Source: Casuarina equisetifolia (Eukaryota; Streptophyta; Magnoliopsida; Fagales; Casuarinaceae). Taken from it: DNA of 64,000 nt. The notes below the pieces were generated by a model that worked only from the letters and a program-made list of their open reading frames with translations, was not told the origin of the DNA and searched no databases. Below, one piece after another: positions 37,430-48,880 of the stretch (positions within the stretch are counted from its first letter, which is position 1; every line of letters begins with the position of its first letter). Both the position numbers and the translations under genes were made by a program. The DNA is taken from positions 11,396,501 to 11,460,500 of the forward strand of contig CM052360.1 of assembly GCA_028551475.1 (NCBI GenBank). The letters run 5' to 3'.

Positions 37430-39545
37430 ATTGACACATACAATTTTAGGCCAAATGAACTAACCCATGAACAAGCCATCAATACTTGAAGAAGAAGAAG
37501 AAAAACCTATCAAACTATCACATAACATGTCATAGAGATGCTTTCTTTCCTAAAATCATTGGATTGGTATCTTCCAACAATAAATACTTGAGAGACTACA
37601 TTAATCGTAGAGATAACATTAATTATATTTATAGGATGACATTAGCACTTTTATGTGCTTAGCTTATACTTGTTTTTCTATAATGATGATGATGATGATG
37701 ATGATGATGATGTCTTGTCATAATGATCATAGTAATGTCTTATCATAATGATAATGTTTGTCTAATAGTCATTGATGAAGATGATATCAGCATTTACATA
37801 TGCTTAACTTATATTTATCTTGTTATGCTAATGACAAAGGTGTCTTGTTACAATGATGATGATGTCTTACTATTATTAATGCTTTTCATCTTATTGTGAT
37901 TCATTCTTTATGTATGAAGGATACTCTAACATTATGTGTTTGTAATAGATGAAAGGAAACTTTTCATGGTTTCTTCTGTAATAGTAAGGCCATCAACCAA
38001 GTGGAGATGGAGTTTTGTCTTTTATCTTTTCTTCTTTCCTGATTTTTATTTCACTTTTTCATTTTTGTTTATATTATTTTGCTTATGATGGAACCATGTT
38101 CATTACCGATAATTATGTGACCTTGATCTTCTCATTATATCATAACAGAAAGTCTTGTTAAGCTTTCTACCTTTTTGCTTACCTATATGCTCATTGTTTC
38201 TTTATACTCCTTTCTTTTCATTTATTTAATTAATTATTTTTTTTTGGTAAAGAACAAATAACAAAGAACAAAGTGTTCTCTAAGCTATTAATCTCCATTC
38301 ATTCTCCCTTTTTTTATTGTTTTTTCTTCTTGCTTCCTTCCTTGTCATTTGGGTCTTCACATGCAACTTTTAAGCAATACCCCTCTCCTTGAAAGAAGAA
38401 CTTTGGTCAACTACAATAATAGATAGTCCAAGCAAGGCTTCTTGTCACAACTCAAAGATTCCTAATGAGTTAGTCACATGTTCTTGGTCATTAAAACATG
38501 CAAACAAAAAAAAAATTATAACTTCAAGCATTCTAAAAACCTTTGGAATCATATCAAAGAAGAAATGTTACTAATTTAAGTCTACCATGTCAACTTCAAT
38601 CTGGCTCTTAATATGATTTGCTAATGCATAATCTTTGAAATCGAATCAAAGAAAAGATATAGTCAACCTAACTTTGCCTATGTTAACTTTGAATTAGACT
38701 AAAGAAAAGATATGGCCAACTCAAATCTACCACATCAATTTTAATTTGACCTCTTATTATAATCTACTTGATTGTTGCTAAAATAAAATTAAAAAAAAAC
38801 TCAATCTAGTAAAGCTAGCTAATCTCTTTACCAAGCCTCTATCAAAATAAGTCTATGCGAACTTCTATCGCAAACTGGATATAACTATGTCTAATTTTAT
38901 AAGGGGGTTGGGTATCCATACATAAAATGCTAAGCCTAGTGAACCAACCCATGAACAAGCTACTAATATTTGAAAAAAAAAAAAGACTTTTTAAGCTATT
39001 GCATAACATGTCTTAGAGATGCTTTCTTTTTAAAAAATTATTAGATCAATACCTTTCAATAATGAATACTTGAAAGACTACATTAATTTTAATGATAATA
39101 TTTAATTTAATTTAATTTAATTTAATTTGCAAGATGACACAAGCACTCACATATGCTAAGCTCATGCTTATCTTGTCATAACATAATGGAGGTGTCTAAT
39201 TATAATGATGAGGTTTGTCTAATAGTCATTAATGCAAGATGATATCAATAGTTACATATGCTTAGCTCATGCTTATCTTGTCATAATGATGTGGTGGTGT
39301 CTTGTTGTCATTAATATTCTTTGTCTTCTTGTGATTCATTCTCTATATACAGAGAATGTGTACAACAAAGCTTGCCGTGGTTTCTTTCATAATAGCAAGG
39401 CCATTCAGCCCTGTGGTGATGGAAGTTTGGTTTTTATTCTTTTTTCTCTTCTTATTTCTGTCTTACTGTTGCACGTTTATTTGATTATTTTGCTTATGCT
39501 AAAACCCTATTAATTACTAGCAAATATATGACCTTGATTTTCTTA
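37430..39545. repeat. Diverged 1.5-kb tandem repeat inside the orphan promoter
   Basis: The blocks 37430-38150 and 38925-39545 share a series of words in the same order: AACCCATGAACAAGC, CATAACATGTC, AGAGATGCTTTCTTT, CTACATTAAT, GTCTAATAGTCATT, TTTTGCTTATG and GTGACCTTGAT-like ends. The period is about 1.5 kb. It is absent from the matching place in unit 1, where the sequence runs straight from CATCAACCGT to GAGAAACAAAG near 24500. Confidence 0.75.
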
Positions 39546-39932
39546 AACCATCTGAAACAAAGAAAGAAAGAAGAGAGACAGAGAAATTTTGGTGAAGCTT
39601 CTGTGAACAACAATTCTACAACTATAAGTTCATATATGCATATCATGAAACACATTTACATACTACTCGTTACACTCGAGCGAAAGCAGAATATCAATTT
39701 ATTTTATCCAAAAGAAAAGTAAATCAAACAGCTAGGTGTTCAATGAAGCTAAAGTAGGAACAAGGAAAGTACCGAGACAGCACGGAAGGACCTTGTATAT
39801 GATTGTTAACCATAGAGACAATGCAAAGTCAAAGCCAAGTAAGTACACAACTAAAGACAGTGAACTTGCGTTTTATACAAGGTTGTTAAGGGGAGGAAGC
39901 TAAAAAATTACAAGATTAAAAGTTTGAAAATA

Positions 39933-40055
39933 TTTGTTGCTTAGTCAACTAACTTAATAATAAACTAGTAGGAACTCCAACCATAAAGTTTGGGGTTTGA
40001 TAACTCGTGTGCATAAATTAGGTATATACATAGTAATATTAAAAAGAAAAAAAGG
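39933..40055 (+). mobile_element. Short retroposon-like insertion with 12-bp target duplication
   Basis: A 123-bp insert ending in an A-rich tail (TTAAAAAGAAAAAAAGG) is flanked by perfect 12-bp copies of AGTTTGAAAATA at 39921-39932 and 40056-40067. Unit 1 has a single copy of this word and no insert near 24878, so it serves as the empty site. A long target duplication with an A-rich 3' end fits target-primed reverse transcription (SINE or a short LINE fragment). I do not see clear pol III A and B boxes. Confidence 0.7.
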
Positions 40056-40645
40056 AGTTTGAAAATAGTAAAAACGGTGTTGACATGGGAATATTTTAGA
40101 GATGATTCAAGTATTGATCCAAGATTCATGCAAGCAAATTAATTGCATAGCTACAATGCTAACGATGTTAAATGGAATAAGGAGGATTATCCTCAAGCTC
40201 ATTTGACTTGGATCCATGACAAACTCTACAATAGAATTATGTTGATAGTAGACGGCTTATATACCAAGTTTTTCTTGATAGCTTAAAATGTTAGACTAAC
40301 TGACACAGTTCTAACTTAATTGAAGCTTTTTGACAACTCAACATTTACAATCGTCACTCTTAAACTAAATTTTCATTATGTCCTCGTGTTTGAGTTAAAA
40401 GGATGTATTGAAAATAATAATTATATTACATTTCTAAATATTTTGACATGGTATCATCTTTATTCGTGAGAATGTCATCCTCCCTTAACAAAAGGTTTTA
40501 AAAGAAAAAGGTAGACCATTCTAGCAAAGCTTTGTCGGTAACACATTCACGGGTAACGATGATCCACACACCATCAGGAATCTTTATTCACAAGCATATC
40601 TCATGACTCTAGAAGGAAAAATCCTCCTTCTAATCATGCAAGTCA

Positions 40646-43600
40646 CTATTGTGCTAATGTAACCTCTGGGAAGCTATCAACAGCACAGGCCAAGATATCC
40701 TTATAATTACGTGAGAGTGTGAAATAGTCAAACACTTCTCCATCCCTGCTCTTCTTGTACTCCACCAACAGAGATGAATGGTTGAATGCCGTGAGTTTGA
40801 GGAATCCATGGTCGAAGTCTTTGAACATGCTCCATGTGGTATTCACTTGAGCAAATTCATGAAGGCTTGCTCCCGCACCTCCAGCAACCATATGTATTGT
40901 TCCATTCAAGGGTCCTGTGTAACTATGCTTCTCTTTTCTGGTGCAGATATTCTGCGGGAAGAAGAAAAATGACATTTTGGGTTATGTAATTGCCGACATC
41001 AGAATCTTGGTTCTTACAGCACAAAATGCAACGAAGAAATAATGTCATGGCACGGCTTTTTTCGTTCCATATACCTGATAGACCGGACATGATCTTTCAT
41101 AATTGTGCACATGGCCAAAGACAGCAATGTCAACCTTGTACTTTTGCCAGAGTTTCTCAAGGTCCTCCCTTCCCATTGGTTCCTCGAACGACCCTTCTTG
41201 AACATAAAAGTCCACAGAAGAATAACCCAGCACCCTGTGTGCAAGAAAGATTAGCCATGGTTGTCTTTGTCTGTCAACTGAAGCCAGGCAATTCTCAATG
41301 AACTTGTATTGCTCTGAACCCTCTCTCCAATCAAGTTCAGTGTGAGCTATGCAGAAGCGGAACATGCCATAGTCTGCAGAATACCTGCCAAGAGAAGTAA
41401 TGAAGTTCAAGCCCAGCTTCTGGCATATTCAAAAGAAAGTATAGTTCAAGAATCCCCAACCCCTTCTCCCTTTTGGACCAGTAAATCTTATATATGGAAC
41501 CAATTAGGCTTTACTTATGTATACCAAGAAGTTCTGAAAAAGAAAATCTTAATTAATACTTCATGTAAGACATGGGACTTGAGAATAAATTCAGATATTC
41601 TGAAGACCGACTTTGTTTTGACAAATAGCATGTCTTTTTGTTGCACAACCAGGAGAACGTTTCAGACACTTCCCAGCTATGTTGGAAGATATCCTATGCA
41701 GTTCTCTAAGATACGGACTAAAGGTGTGAACAAATGAAGCACCTAAGACCAGTATTCGACATGAGAGGTTCACACAGCATATGGGCTAAAGGTAGAATGT
41801 TCTTGAGATATGTATACTGCTTCCATACCAAAAATTAGCCCTGTTCTCAGCAGGGACATAAAACATGTTCTTGGCCAACACACCACATTCTCCTCCTGAA
41901 TCTAAGTTCTGATAGAAGGATCCAGTTCCTGGCCAGTCACGCTCATGGTTACCGCTGAAAAGACAACAATATGGCGCATAAGACAAAGCAGTAGATGTAA
42001 ACAAACTTAAGAAGCTCTTTCCACACATTAAGACAAACCTTGCAATCATGTAAGGCTTAGTTGATGCAATAGGTTCAATCTGTGCAGTAAATTGGTCCCA
42101 CTGAGCAACATATCCTATAGCATAGACTATATCTCCAATATGGAAGACTATATCAATGTTATTTAAGTCTTCAATGAGCTGCTTAGTAGTGTTCAGGGCA
42201 CCAGGTTGGAAATCTTCATATTCAAAGGAACCATCAGCTTCACCCTGTAGGTGAAGGATTAAGCAAAGAACATCTGAAATTTCATCGAGTACAATCTGGA
42301 TATACAGTCTTACCAAAAGATTATGCAGGAAATCTAAGGATAAAAAGCAAAAAATGACTTGTAATTGTTGTTGATATTCCATTAAAACGCAGAAAGCAGC
42401 CAACCATCCTCAATTAGCTAAAAGAATAGACGAACGGAGTCCTTTATGCAGTTAACATTCCTAGGTGCCTATGTTATTAAAACAAAGTACAATCTTGACA
42501 GATGTGGAGATTAACGGTGGGACATTACAAGTAGTTCAGACTACTTGCTCTGTCTTCACATATCTAAGGGTCTCAACAAAATGCTAAATGAGTACTGCAA
42601 CACATAAGTCAGGTGTATTAGTGTCCCTTGTCATCATCATAGAGCGAATGCTTTTAAACTTTTTGTTTTTTAAATATGCATTTATCTTACAAGAGAGTAC
42701 AAACCTTTCCCATGTCGCCAAATATGATCACACGTTGAAGCGAATTTTGACCAGGATAAGGAGATGCTCTAAACTGGTATACTTGACTCCAAATATATGT
42801 CCCATTAAACAATCTATGTCCCAGCTTGTAAGTATACCTGAATAACAATAAGAACCAATTGAAAGTTGCATGTAAAACTATGCGGCTGGTGGCTACCATT
42901 TAGCATGAGCTATATAATTGAACATCCAGTTAGGATATATTAACATATGGGACCAAATTCTTAACACTGGCACCACAGATGAATTATTAAACTCATGCAA
43001 CTGGCTCGCAACAGAGAACAGGAAAAAGAAAGCTCCCCAATACCAATTTCACTTTCCAGGCATTATTGAGCCTCCTTAGTTTCACACTTCTGAAAAACTT
43101 AACCGGAAAAATCTAGATCATAGAAATTAGATACACCCAAACGGACATCACATCAACAAATAACATACTCTTTGTTGGGCCACAACTCCTTCAAAAAGCT
43201 TGTGTGTGTATACCCTGGATCCCGCCATCCCACTGTCCTTGCTGGTTCACCTGTGGATTGATATACATGGATAAGATACACCATCTATGAATTATTTAAT
43301 TATAAATTAGTGACTCATAATAGCATTTCTGTTCACCTTTCATTGTCTTGATAGCTAATTTTCTGAGTATATAAAGATTCATTTCCTATTTTGAATTCTC
43401 CCAACCTTTTTCCCCATTTACGTTTAGAAGGGAAAAAATGTATGATTTATCAGACAGAAGTATGTGCTGATACAATTGAGTACATAACAAAATGTTAACA
43501 CCCATTTCAGAAATATTCTGTATTCCACTACCAAGAAAGCAATGGTTTCTTCCCAAGGGCATGCTCTTTCAATGAATAAGAAAATATATGAGGAGAAAAA

Positions 43601-46023
43601 ATTAAAGGTAAAAGTAAAGGTACGCACCACACATGGTGTTCCGATCAAAAGTCAGTGTCCCCGCAAATGATCTCCCTTGGTGTTCTCCTTTGGGACCCCA
43701 TTCAATAAAAGGCTCTGCTTCTTCAATCCCATATCCACTGGTCCACGTTACGGTCATCTGAACGTAGGGTTGAAAGAAACTGTATTATTTCCTTGAGATG
43801 CTGTAAGCCAACCCCCTCTTCCCATTCAAAATAAATTGCAAGGTAAGGCCTAGCACAATCGTCTTTTGTACACGAACAGACATGTGATAGAACAAAATAG
43901 TGATTTAGCGCAATAATGTATTGCTGTTGCATATTCACAAGCACAAGACCTCCTCATTCTTCTTTCTGAGAAAAAAATTTGATAAGAACATCAATAAAGA
44001 AACTGAACTTACTTCATTCCACACTTTTCCTTGAGCTAACCGTGGGTAAACCGGTGCATTGGGATTCAGAAAAGCTACTGTGTTTGACACTGCCACTAGC
44101 TTTGGCTGTTAGGGAAAATTGACAGCCATTAAATTGCAGACACAGTTGATTGTCAAGATCTCAAATAAAGCATGTAAAATTTAAAAGAAAAAATTACTGA
44201 GAAGGCAAAAAGTTAGTGGCAGAATACACATAGGTCCAAAATATTAAGCTCGTCATGTAAAAAAGCAGAGAATGGAGATGGACAGCTCTGTTACTAGCAA
44301 AATGCGGTTCCATGGAACTTTTAACAGTGTAGAATGATAAACCAGAATGCTTACTTAGATGAACAGCTTGAGATTCACCAACTTACTTAGCAAATGCACT
44401 AGAAAGAAAAAAAGAATTTTAGCCATCAAAATTGCCCAAAAAAATGTTATTAGTAGTATGCCAATTAGGACAAGATAAGGAAAAGTCTAATGCTAATACC
44501 AAGTTAAAACAGAATATTAATAGATCTGTTTCAAGGAATGTGGCCCAACTTTAAGCCAAACCTAAAAGAGGATTAAAGAAAACAACACGAGTAACTGAGA
44601 AAAGATAATTCCTCAAAGGGTTTTATAAAAAGATATGATTCTCATGTAATGCATTAATGAAAGAGGGTTCATGAACGATCTATGTAATGGTCAAAAGGAC
44701 TGGTTAAAATTATGGTTGGAGTTCACTACAAGTACTTATAATGCCTTCTTTTCATGCAAGCAAAATGGGACTTCACACTTATGCAATGTCTTTTCAATCC
44801 ATTAACTTGATAATTGACATTAAAAAATCCAAACTACATAGCCAGAATTTGTTGGGATTCAAGCTTGTTAAAAGTAGTTTATAAAATACAGGAAAGTTCT
44901 TAGGACTAGTATTCTTGTATTAAATTACTAGACAAGGAATATCAGTCCTTTTTTATGGCAAAGCAAGATATGAAAGAAAATGACTATCTAATGCATAAAA
45001 GTGACTGATCCTATCAGATTTGAAGCATGTAAAGCATATAAGTAACTAAGAAAAGCATGCATATTATAGAACAATGACACAAGTAAGCATACGTTTGATA
45101 CACCACCAGTGAAGAGGGCGAAGGAGAAGTCTGATCTCTGCTTAATCAACTGAAACTTTAACGATGCTTTTACTGCTTTTTTGTAGTTGGGGTTGGTGTA
45201 GTTTGCATATTGATACTACAAGTAAGAAACCAAAATATTAATTTTGTGATCTCTTCTTAATTTATATAAAGTAGGCTAAGAAGCCACACAAATAAACAAA
45301 GACATAGCAAAGAAGGGCAACATGCCTTGAGAGGTGCAGTACACAAAAAAGGACTCAGAACATAAGGGTTATCTTGGGGGCAGATGGCTGAACTGCAATT
45401 TGTGGAAAGGAAATGCTTCCAATAATTTGACATCATTAAGATTAACAAAAACATGAAGACGAAAAGTCGTTCTAGAGGTCCCTGTCTAGAAGTTCTGAAA
45501 AGCAATGAAGTTTTTTTACCTGAAATTGGCAGGAGAAAAAAGTGCAACCCAATCATCATTTGATGGGTTGGGGGAAGTAATATTTACTGTCACCCATTCT
45601 GTAGTTTCCCCCTAAAAAGTGAGAAAATATTGCATCAGTCCTAAAACAAACTATATTGTTCCAACTTAAATTCCTTTCATCCCAGCTTAACTCGAATTGT
45701 AATGATCGTTGTTCAAACTAAAAGGACATTCCATTTTCCAAAACACTTAAGAGAGAATCAAATTGGTTTCACTTCCAGTATATTGGAAGAGATGAGAAAG
45801 AGAGACAACAGAAGCGGTGCTAGTGAAGGTTATGCACCTTCAATCCAAGAACAGTAGGAGAGACTTTAATATAGGCACCGTCATCAATAGCATACGTTGT
45901 CTCGTGAAGACAGATTTTTGAGAGGGGGTGAACTCCATGTGACTTCGTCTCCTGAATGCTCGCAAGAACCAGAAAAACAAATGCCAAGCAGAACGTTATC
46001 AACCTTCTCATCCCAGCCGTCAT
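40646..46023 (-). CDS. PAP27: Purple acid phosphatase 27-like, copy 3
   Basis: Twelve exons join in frame to 617 residues: 46023-45838, 45611-45520, 45392-45326, 45215-45093, 44105-44013, 43757-43628, 43250-43169, 42837-42705, 42244-42039, 41954-41829, 41384-41075, 40951-40646. The signal peptide begins MTAGMRRLITFCLAFVFLVL. The Fn3-like N domain and the catalytic blocks GDMG (298-301), GDIVY, GNHE, FLAH and GHVH are all present, so the seven metal ligands are retained. It is very similar to copy 2 but has no frameshift. The donor of exon 3 reads AAG|GCATGT where copy 2 has AAG|GTTCAT, so expression depends on use of a GC-AG intron. Intron 4 carries a 670-bp insertion. Copy 3 is the likely functional member of the recent pair. 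Confidence 0.9.
44383..45055. repeat. About 670-bp insertion in intron 4 of PAP copy 3
   Basis: The intron matches copy 2 up to GAGATTCACCAA and again from ATTATA.AACAATGACA onward. The intervening 670 bases are absent from copy 2. There are no clear terminal repeats or target duplication, so a deletion in copy 2 is equally possible. Confidence 0.7.
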
Positions 46024-47945
46024 CTGAAACAAAAACGATAGATATTGTTCAATAAAAATCTGCGCCGATGTAGCAATTACCTACAACAGCTAGGAGGAGT
46101 AACTTGATATTCATTCTTCTCAGTTAAAAATTTCAGAACAGTCGTTGATTTAGTGTACAATCAAAGCCGCCGTTTTGAGTTGAAACACAACGCACTCTTA
46201 TTTGTGTCCTATTTCAACTCAAACATTTTACTAGCTTACTTGTTAACGAGGCGACACTCACTCGTTCTGAAACTTTCGAGACAACGACTTATTATAGACG
46301 AAAGAAAGCAGATAACCAAAATAGTCTAATTTTCTTCTTAAACGAAGAAAATATGGAAACAATCAACTGAGTATCCAATTTCTGGCTCCAAAAGGAAGCT
46401 CAAGAAACTAAAACAGGTTCAAGTAAAGAGACTGAGAGAGGGTGACTCAAGTGACCTGCCGAGGAACTAAAAAGTGAAGACTCGGAATAAGCTCGTTTTG
46501 AAGCAAGCTAGTGGAAGCTCGAGCAGTAGTTACGGAAAGAAATAGCAACTGCCTTGCATTGCATAGGATTGGCGGAACAAAAGGTTAATATGCGTATCAA
46601 AAACAGAGGGAAGGAAGAAAATGGAGCGTACTGGATGCTGATGGAAAAGCGTCGATAATTTGTTATTGTAATCTTTTGTCCTATTCTTTGTAGGTTATGG
46701 GAACCTTGGCATCTATGAAAAGAAGATTCGGGGGGTCTCTGCAAAAACACCATACGAGGTCGAGACTTGGGACGATGTCGTCTGTTTCCCGGATTACAGG
46801 GTGCTGCAGGAAATTGAAACCGTGCGTCCACAATTAAGACTCACCTGAAAGCTACGTAGATTTTTTTAATATCAAATACGTGAAAATTACATGAGATGAG
46901 ATCCCAAACCCTCCATTTTATTCTAAATATTAAAGCAAGAAAAACAATAATAAACCATCCAATTCTCTTTTTTACTCTCCTTATAGCAAGTGCAAAATGC
47001 ACAATTAATTGAAACAACAAAATAACTCAAGATTTTATTTTGTCCTACACTAACCTTTCGCATGGTTAAAACTATTAATTATTTTAAATTATTTTTTTAT
47101 ATGTGTTTTCTTTCTTTTTTTAATAATTAATTTTTAGAAAAGACGTCATCACTTGTAATTATTGCTTGCCCACTATGTTTCCTTCACCGATAAGTTTTAT
47201 CCGGAAAATATTAATTATTTCATATTATCAATATTTGAATTTTTTTAATTTTTTAACAAAAGTGGGAATGAAGATGGAGGGATTTTAAAAACTTTATTTG
47301 GAAAGAGAGGTGTTTCAAACCCTTAGGAAGTAATCTTTCAAGTGTCACTGAATGGCAAAGGCTCGGACCATTTAATATAATCTTCGCATGTAGATATTTA
47401 TTTCTATTAAAAATGAGTTTTAAGAAGAAAAAAAGGTAATTATTTCTACCACATGAAAAAAAAAAAAAATCAAAACAACTTATTTTATAAGATAATCTTA
47501 TTTTTGTCTACAAATACTCTACTAATGATTTAATATTTCTAGATAATTTCAAAAGCGGAATGTGCTAAGTCCAATTGAAGTGATAGTTGTATGAAAACTG
47601 CAGCTAAAAATCTTTTCTTTTTTCTTTCCCATTGATGTACGACTGCAACTATTAAAAATTTCTGTGACATTTGAAAAGAACAAATGTTAGCTCTAATTAA
47701 ACTCTGAACATAAGTAACTTTCCATAATTTAGAAAAATAAACTGCCATTTTGTTAAGATTCTTTGAAAGAGAAAAAGAGGGAGAGAACCGTAAACATTTC
47801 TTCTTGTCCTCTTCCTCCATTTTTTTCCCATCAAACCGAGCATATACATTACCAACAGCAGAGTTAAGCGGAGGTAATGACATGCAAAGCAAACGAATAG
47901 GCCTTTAACGTTTAAACTAGGTGGTTAAAGCTACCATCATAAAAC
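46024..47945 (-). promoter_or_regulatory. Leader intron, promoter and upstream flank of PAP copy 3
   Basis: The start exon begins right at the ATG after TTTCAG, as in copy 2. A single promoter block at about 46495-46715 corresponds to the duplicated block of copy 2. At the position of copy 2's TATAAAT, copy 3 reads CGTAACTACT on the minus strand, so the TATA-like word is lost. The remainder (46880-47945) is AT-rich flank shared with unit 1. Confidence 0.6.
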
Positions 47946-47953
47946 ATATTATC

Positions 47954-48191
47954 TCAAGTCTTTACTAAAATGGTCTGTAAAACTACAACTTGCAGTACTT
48001 GTAGACTCTGAACTGAGACCTCTGCAAACAACTTCTCGAGAATTATATGAAGCCCAAAGGGTCCAAAAATGTGAAAGAAGCCTTCCAATGAGCACTTGCT
48101 TAGCATACTGTATCCCCAAAATCTTTGAGGCATCTTATAAGCTCCAAAGGAACAGCAACGTCCACGAGAGCCAAAATCCTGTTGAAAAAGG
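47954..48191 (-). other. Possible terminal exon of the wall-associated protein gene
   Basis: On the minus strand an acceptor TTTCAACAG precedes 48191 and an open frame runs to a stop at 47954. It would join in phase to the donor GAG|GTTAGT near 48922 of the gene upstream. The encoded tail is rich in Phe and Cys and has no recognisable domain, so the link is speculative. Between 48192 and 48880 I see no other gene. Confidence 0.25.
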
Positions 48192-48880
48192 AGACAAAGG
48201 AGAAAGAACATTTAATTAAAAATCTGTTGCACTTTTTACTAAAGAGCAGATTTACGTGAATGTTTTATTATGTTTGTCGCCAAATAAGGCGTAACAAAAT
48301 TATGGAAAAGAACTTGTTTTGGTCCATTTGGATGGTACCAGTTCATAGCAATACATTTTTTAACTGCCGCAGAAGTTATTTCTAAAGAAAACCTATTTAG
48401 TTTGTCTGTAGTTTGCCTTTTGCAGAGAACATATATTCTATCTCACTTCCTCAAAATGGGGAAAAGTTCTTTTGTTCATCTTTTATTCTATCTCGGCTCT
48501 TCGACTAGGGTAAGATAGAGAGAAAAAGGGAGAAAAGATGAAGAAAAAAACTCCTTTGAAAAACTGGCATGTAGGATTTCCGGATGCTAAAAAGTCAAAA
48601 GCGAGCATTCCTGTCACAACTGGATAAAAAGGCTAAAAGAAAGCTGAAAAGCACTACACTGGCTAAGAATTCTTTAGCAAAAGAAGACTTTCGGTCGGAA
48701 GGTGGTAACATGAAGCAGAGAAAAGAAAAGGCAGTGCAATTTGTGTACCTCCGAGAATCATCTTCTTTTGAAATCTTAATGTCCTTGTCCCGCTCCAAGC
48801 ATATCCTAATATAGAAATATCCAGGTATCAGTTACAGAAATACGAAGTTGAAAAAGAAATCTACATGCCTTGGCCAGAGT

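Larger units (their letters stand above)
36789..40645. other. Orphan promoter-like DNA between duplication junction and PAP copy 3
   Basis: No gene is present. It is the counterpart of the copy 1 leader and promoter, but no copy 1 gene follows it on the minus strand. A TATA-like TATAAAA is kept on the minus strand near 39875-39882. A (GAT)n run lies at about 37684-37711 and an (AATTT)n run at about 39101-39128. Short open frames (for example 39232-39513) show no domain. Confidence 0.55.
36855..47945. repeat. Segmental duplication, unit 2 (orphan PAP copy 1 promoter plus PAP copy 3)
   Basis: This segment is collinear with 24250-32575. It starts with sequence matching the copy 1 leader (36862 onward against 24257 onward), includes the copy 1 promoter equivalent up to about 40230, then PAP copy 3 and its upstream flank, fading at about 47945. 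It is longer than unit 1 because of insertions at 37000-37350, 37430-39545, 39933-40055 and 44383-45055. Confidence 0.85.

Noticed and set aside
37684-37711. (GAT)n array considered as a CRISPR-like or regulatory repeat
   Set aside because: Simple microsatellite with no spacers; plant nuclear DNA.
39232-39513. 93-codon hydrophobic ORF in the orphan promoter region
   Set aside because: It lies inside the diverged tandem repeat, and the sister block has no such frame, so it is not conserved.
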